Of a stretch of DNA of 64,000 nt, positions 62,155 through 64,000 are shown one piece after another (positions within the stretch are counted from its first letter, which is position 1; every line of letters begins with the position of its first letter). This DNA is from Methylomarinovum caldicuralii (GTDB lineage: Bacteria > Pseudomonadota > Gammaproteobacteria > Methylococcales > Methylothermaceae), in assembly GCF_033126985.1 (NCBI RefSeq), contig NZ_AP024714.1:806001-870000 (forward strand), read 5' to 3'. The translations under genes and the position numbers were made by a program. A model generated the notes under the pieces. It did no database searches. It was not told the DNA's origin and saw nothing but the letters and a program-made list of their open reading frames with translations.

Positions 62155-62890
62155 CCGGCCAGCGGGCAGCCAAGCGGTGGCAGTCAGCGAGGGCTTCGTC
62201 GAGGCGTTTTTGCAGGCGGGCGTGCGCCTCTCCGGTTTCCACGTTACGCAACCGCTGTTCCGTCGCCTGGAGGCGGTGGCTCAATGCCGCCAAATCCCGG
62301 AGTTGATGCCGGAGTTCCATGAGTTCCTTTTCTTTCGCCTGCAGACGACGCTGGGCGTCGCTGCGGGTTTTGTGCAACTCCCGTTGCAGACGGGGCACCA
62401 AATGTCGGTAGCGGTTGAAGCGTTCCATATCGATGCGCAGACTGGCACCTTGCAGGTGCGACAGCATGTGCACATCCCCGAACAAGCGGAACATCAACGC
62501 CTCATCCGCGCAAGGATGGGTAATGCCGGCCCAGAACGCACCAGGGATCTCCCCGGCGGCAAAAGCCGCCTGCCACATTTCGGCCAGCGCCTGAACGTCC
62601 TTGGCTTGGCGAAAACGCTTCAGTTCATTGGCATATTTGCGGTCCAGATGTTTCTGCGTCAGCTTGGCCAAGGGCCCCGGTTGGGAGATGGCGGTCACGA
62701 AGGCGCAATGCAGTTGATAGTCGCTGAAATCGGCCGGCACCGTCATGCGCGCTTTGTGACAAAGCTGTATCAATTCATCCAGGGTCATGCAGGTGCCAGC
62801 CACGCTGCAATGAAATCGGTGTTCCAGTTGCCAGATTTTGCGCCGGTGAGCACGGTCAGTTTTGATGTGGGTTGCCGTAACCAGAGTCAT
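62155..62890 (-). pseudogene. DUF2325 gene, 5' part (intron-disrupted)
   Basis: About 245 codons from ATG 62890, with AAGGAGGAG just upstream. The sequence is helical, DUF2325-associated: HRRKIWQLEHRFHCSVAGTC, MTVPADFSDYQLHCAFVTAI, LDRKYANELKRFRQAKDV, HMLSHLQGASLRIDMERFNRY, then a coiled coil up to the intron. Heme-operon neighbours and the Fur palindrome just upstream suggest iron regulation. Past about 62155 the frame enters antisense intron sequence and ends at 61937. Probably inactive unless the truncated N-terminal protein has a role. Confidence 0.85.
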
Positions 62891-62916
62891 GATGGGTCTC
62901 CTCCTTGCTTTTGAAT

Positions 62917-62941
62917 GTTAATGATAATGGTTATCATTAAC
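62917..62941. promoter_or_regulatory. Fur box, perfect 25-bp palindrome
   Basis: GTTAATGATAA-TGG-TTATCATTAAC: 11-bp perfect arms containing back-to-back GATAAT-type hexamers, 27 bp before the DUF2325 ATG. The strongest Fur site in the window. Confidence 0.9.
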
Positions 62942-62944
62942 ATG

Positions 62945-63272
62945 TCAAACCAAATTTCAATAAGCAAGCGATGCTCAACTGTGACAGCCTGACTCAGGAA
63001 CACTGGTTCCCAAGGTTTCGCACGCACTGGCCCAAACTGAGGTTGCAGGTCTGATGCGGCTGCAGTCGCCAGTAGGGGATGCGGAGGCTGGCCGTATCAG
63101 GCGCCTTTTCTGGCTGCGGCATTCGCACTCGCGATACTCAGGCGCCTGTCTTGCTGCTTTTTGGGGTGGTTGTCTCTCTCGATTTGGTTTCGAATACGGT
63201 ATTTTGGATTCCAAGGACAGGCCCTTCTTGACGGGATCCGTCGCCGTACTAATTGGAAGGAACGTCCATCTG
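62945..63272. other. Gene-free stretch between the iron block and the dgt relic
   Basis: About 330 bp. Short frames exist on both strands but none has a ribosome site, codon use or motif that supports a gene. The repeated GGCGCCT / AGGCGCC around 63100-63150 is a weak inverted repeat. It may be decayed coding DNA, perhaps the lost 5' half of the dgt copy, but I could not align it. Confidence 0.5.
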
Positions 63273-63662
63273 TGGGTTTGCCGCCTGGTCGGGCCTGGAC
63301 ACCCTGTCCGAGGGTGTACGCCAGAATCTGCTGTGCTTTGAGGACTACGCCCGGGTCTTTCTTACCCTGACAGTGCTGCAGAATTTGGCCATCCCGGCCG
63401 CCTGCAAATGACTTGTGCCATGCTGGCGGTGATGGCCAAGTATTTGCGCGCCTCGCCGTTCTATCCACCCCCAGGCCAGCAGGGGCAGCAGCGCCGGTAA
63501 CCGCGGCCGCACCCTGCTGCAACTGATGCCCCGTCCCTTGCCAGACCCAGCCATCCTCTCGCCGTATCAACATGCACTCCTTGCCAGCGACTTCATCGCC
63601 GGCATGACCGATTCCTACGCGGTGGAACTGTATCAGCGGATTCGGGGGCTTGCGTTGCCGTG
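63273..63662 (+). pseudogene. Decayed 3' half of a second dgt
   Basis: Translates in pieces as a diverged dGTPase: FAAWSGLDTL, NLLCFEDYA, LTVLQN, then after a frameshift QMTCAMLAVMAKYLRAS, a deletion of about 0.55 kb relative to the intact gene, then RTLLQLMPRPLPDPA and DFIAGMTDSYAVELYQRIRG with the same TGA-ended tail (LALP). DNA identity to the intact dgt at 50546-51874 is high at the 3' end and lower upstream. Not functional. It marks the right edge of the iron block. Confidence 0.9.
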
Positions 63663-63687
63663 ATCTGTTCCGGGGGGAAAGGGCTCA

Positions 63688-64000
63688 GTGCGACGTGAAG
63701 TCGTGTAAGTGATTGTTTTGCTTGCAAAAGGAAGTGCATGACAAAACCCGATGTGCTCCCATCGGTTCCCTAGGGACACGGGCGGGATCGGCAACGATCC
63801 GGTCCGAAGCTGTCCCGACAATGCACCCCATCCCGAAAGGGTGAAGCGGACCCCGTGAGGGAGAAGCGGAGCTGCGAGCATCACGTGGCAGGGGGCTAGG
63901 GACGGAGAGTATGGCGAACGAAAGTGAAGCATCGCTGGAACGCTCGTGAATCCCGAACAGCCAAAGATGCTGAAAGGCTGTAGCTGTCAAGCCCCGTGAG
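63688..64000 (+). mobile_element. Probable group II intron, 5' part (runs off window)
   Basis: Begins GTGCGACG at 63688, the group II 5' consensus, 26 bp after the dgt relic's stop, followed by more than 300 nt of hairpin-rich, ORF-poor sequence such as GGGCGGGATCGGCAACGATC and a run up to AGCCCCGTGAG. No frame on either strand looks coding. It resembles an intron domain I leader; the expected reverse transcriptase would lie beyond the window. It differs from the first intron's leader, so it would be another type. Confidence 0.5.

Noticed and set aside
63054-63341. Plus and minus short frames between the Fur palindrome and the dgt relic
   Set aside because: No ribosome sites, no motif, and overlap with the dgt relic at the right end.

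Overview
The window looks like the chromosome of a high-GC gammaproteobacterium. The evidence is the run yebC-ruvC-ruvA-ruvB-(rpe-like)-ybgC-tolQRAB-pal-cpoB-queE-queC, a class I adenylate cyclase, a PhoPQ-like two-component pair, Fur boxes of the enterobacterial type, and dense short-overlap operons. The genus cannot be fixed from the sequence alone.

Layout. 1-970: 5' part of uvrB. 1006-2190: aminotransferase. 2399-4994: a minus-strand operon of a hendecad-repeat coiled-coil protein, a double-ACT protein and a PFL-like (UPF0210) protein. 5094-11680: a complete type I Wadjet (JetABCD) plasmid-defence operon. 11753-14568: polyphosphate kinase and an exported pentapeptide-repeat protein. 14641-25247: the YebC/Ruv/Tol-Pal/queuosine cluster, with a folded repeat element between ruvC and ruvA. 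25263-26116: a tiny Cys-rich protein and a Uma2 gene broken by an in-frame TGA. 26170-29131: a vitamin B12 uptake module (cobalamin riboswitch, BtuB, a BtuM-like membrane protein) bracketed by two REP-like hairpins. 29184-35862: a solitary secretin-like periplasmic protein, Nudix hydrolase, PhoQ/PhoP-like pair, PilZ protein, QueD, DUF1249, an orphan TRAP binding protein and an esterase. 35859-40140: class I adenylate cyclase, a PAS-degenerate GGDEF protein and argH. 40219-46299: HAD phosphatase, DhaK and DhaL in convergent orientation, and a SWIM-SNF2 helicase. 46296-50540: a RelE-type toxin-antitoxin pair, tRNA-Ser(GGA), a histone-deacetylase-like enzyme, a YbaK-like deacylase, an RnfD-like membrane protein and DUF2330.

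From 50546 on the character changes. An intact dgt is followed by about 11 kb of iron and heme genes: Bfd, bacterioferritin, HmuTUV transporter, HugZ-type heme-utilisation protein, heme TonB receptor and a DUF2325 gene, with three Fur-box-like palindromes. On the right this block ends in a decayed, diverged second copy of the dgt 3' half (about 63273-63662). The iron block is therefore bracketed by two dgt 3' ends, as expected of an acquired island or a tandem xenologous exchange. The DUF2325 gene is split by a group II intron whose reverse transcriptase runs antisense to it, so splicing cannot repair the gene. A second candidate group II intron begins about 25 bp after the dgt relic and runs off the window.

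The genes fit a free-living bacterium that scavenges B12 and heme, controls iron through Fur, and defends against plasmids with Wadjet. The points most worth follow-up are the dgt-bracketed iron island with its two introns, the BtuM-like protein with its single conserved-position cysteine, the folded element inside the ruv operon, and the adenylate cyclase coupled to a GGDEF domain that has lost its catalytic motif.
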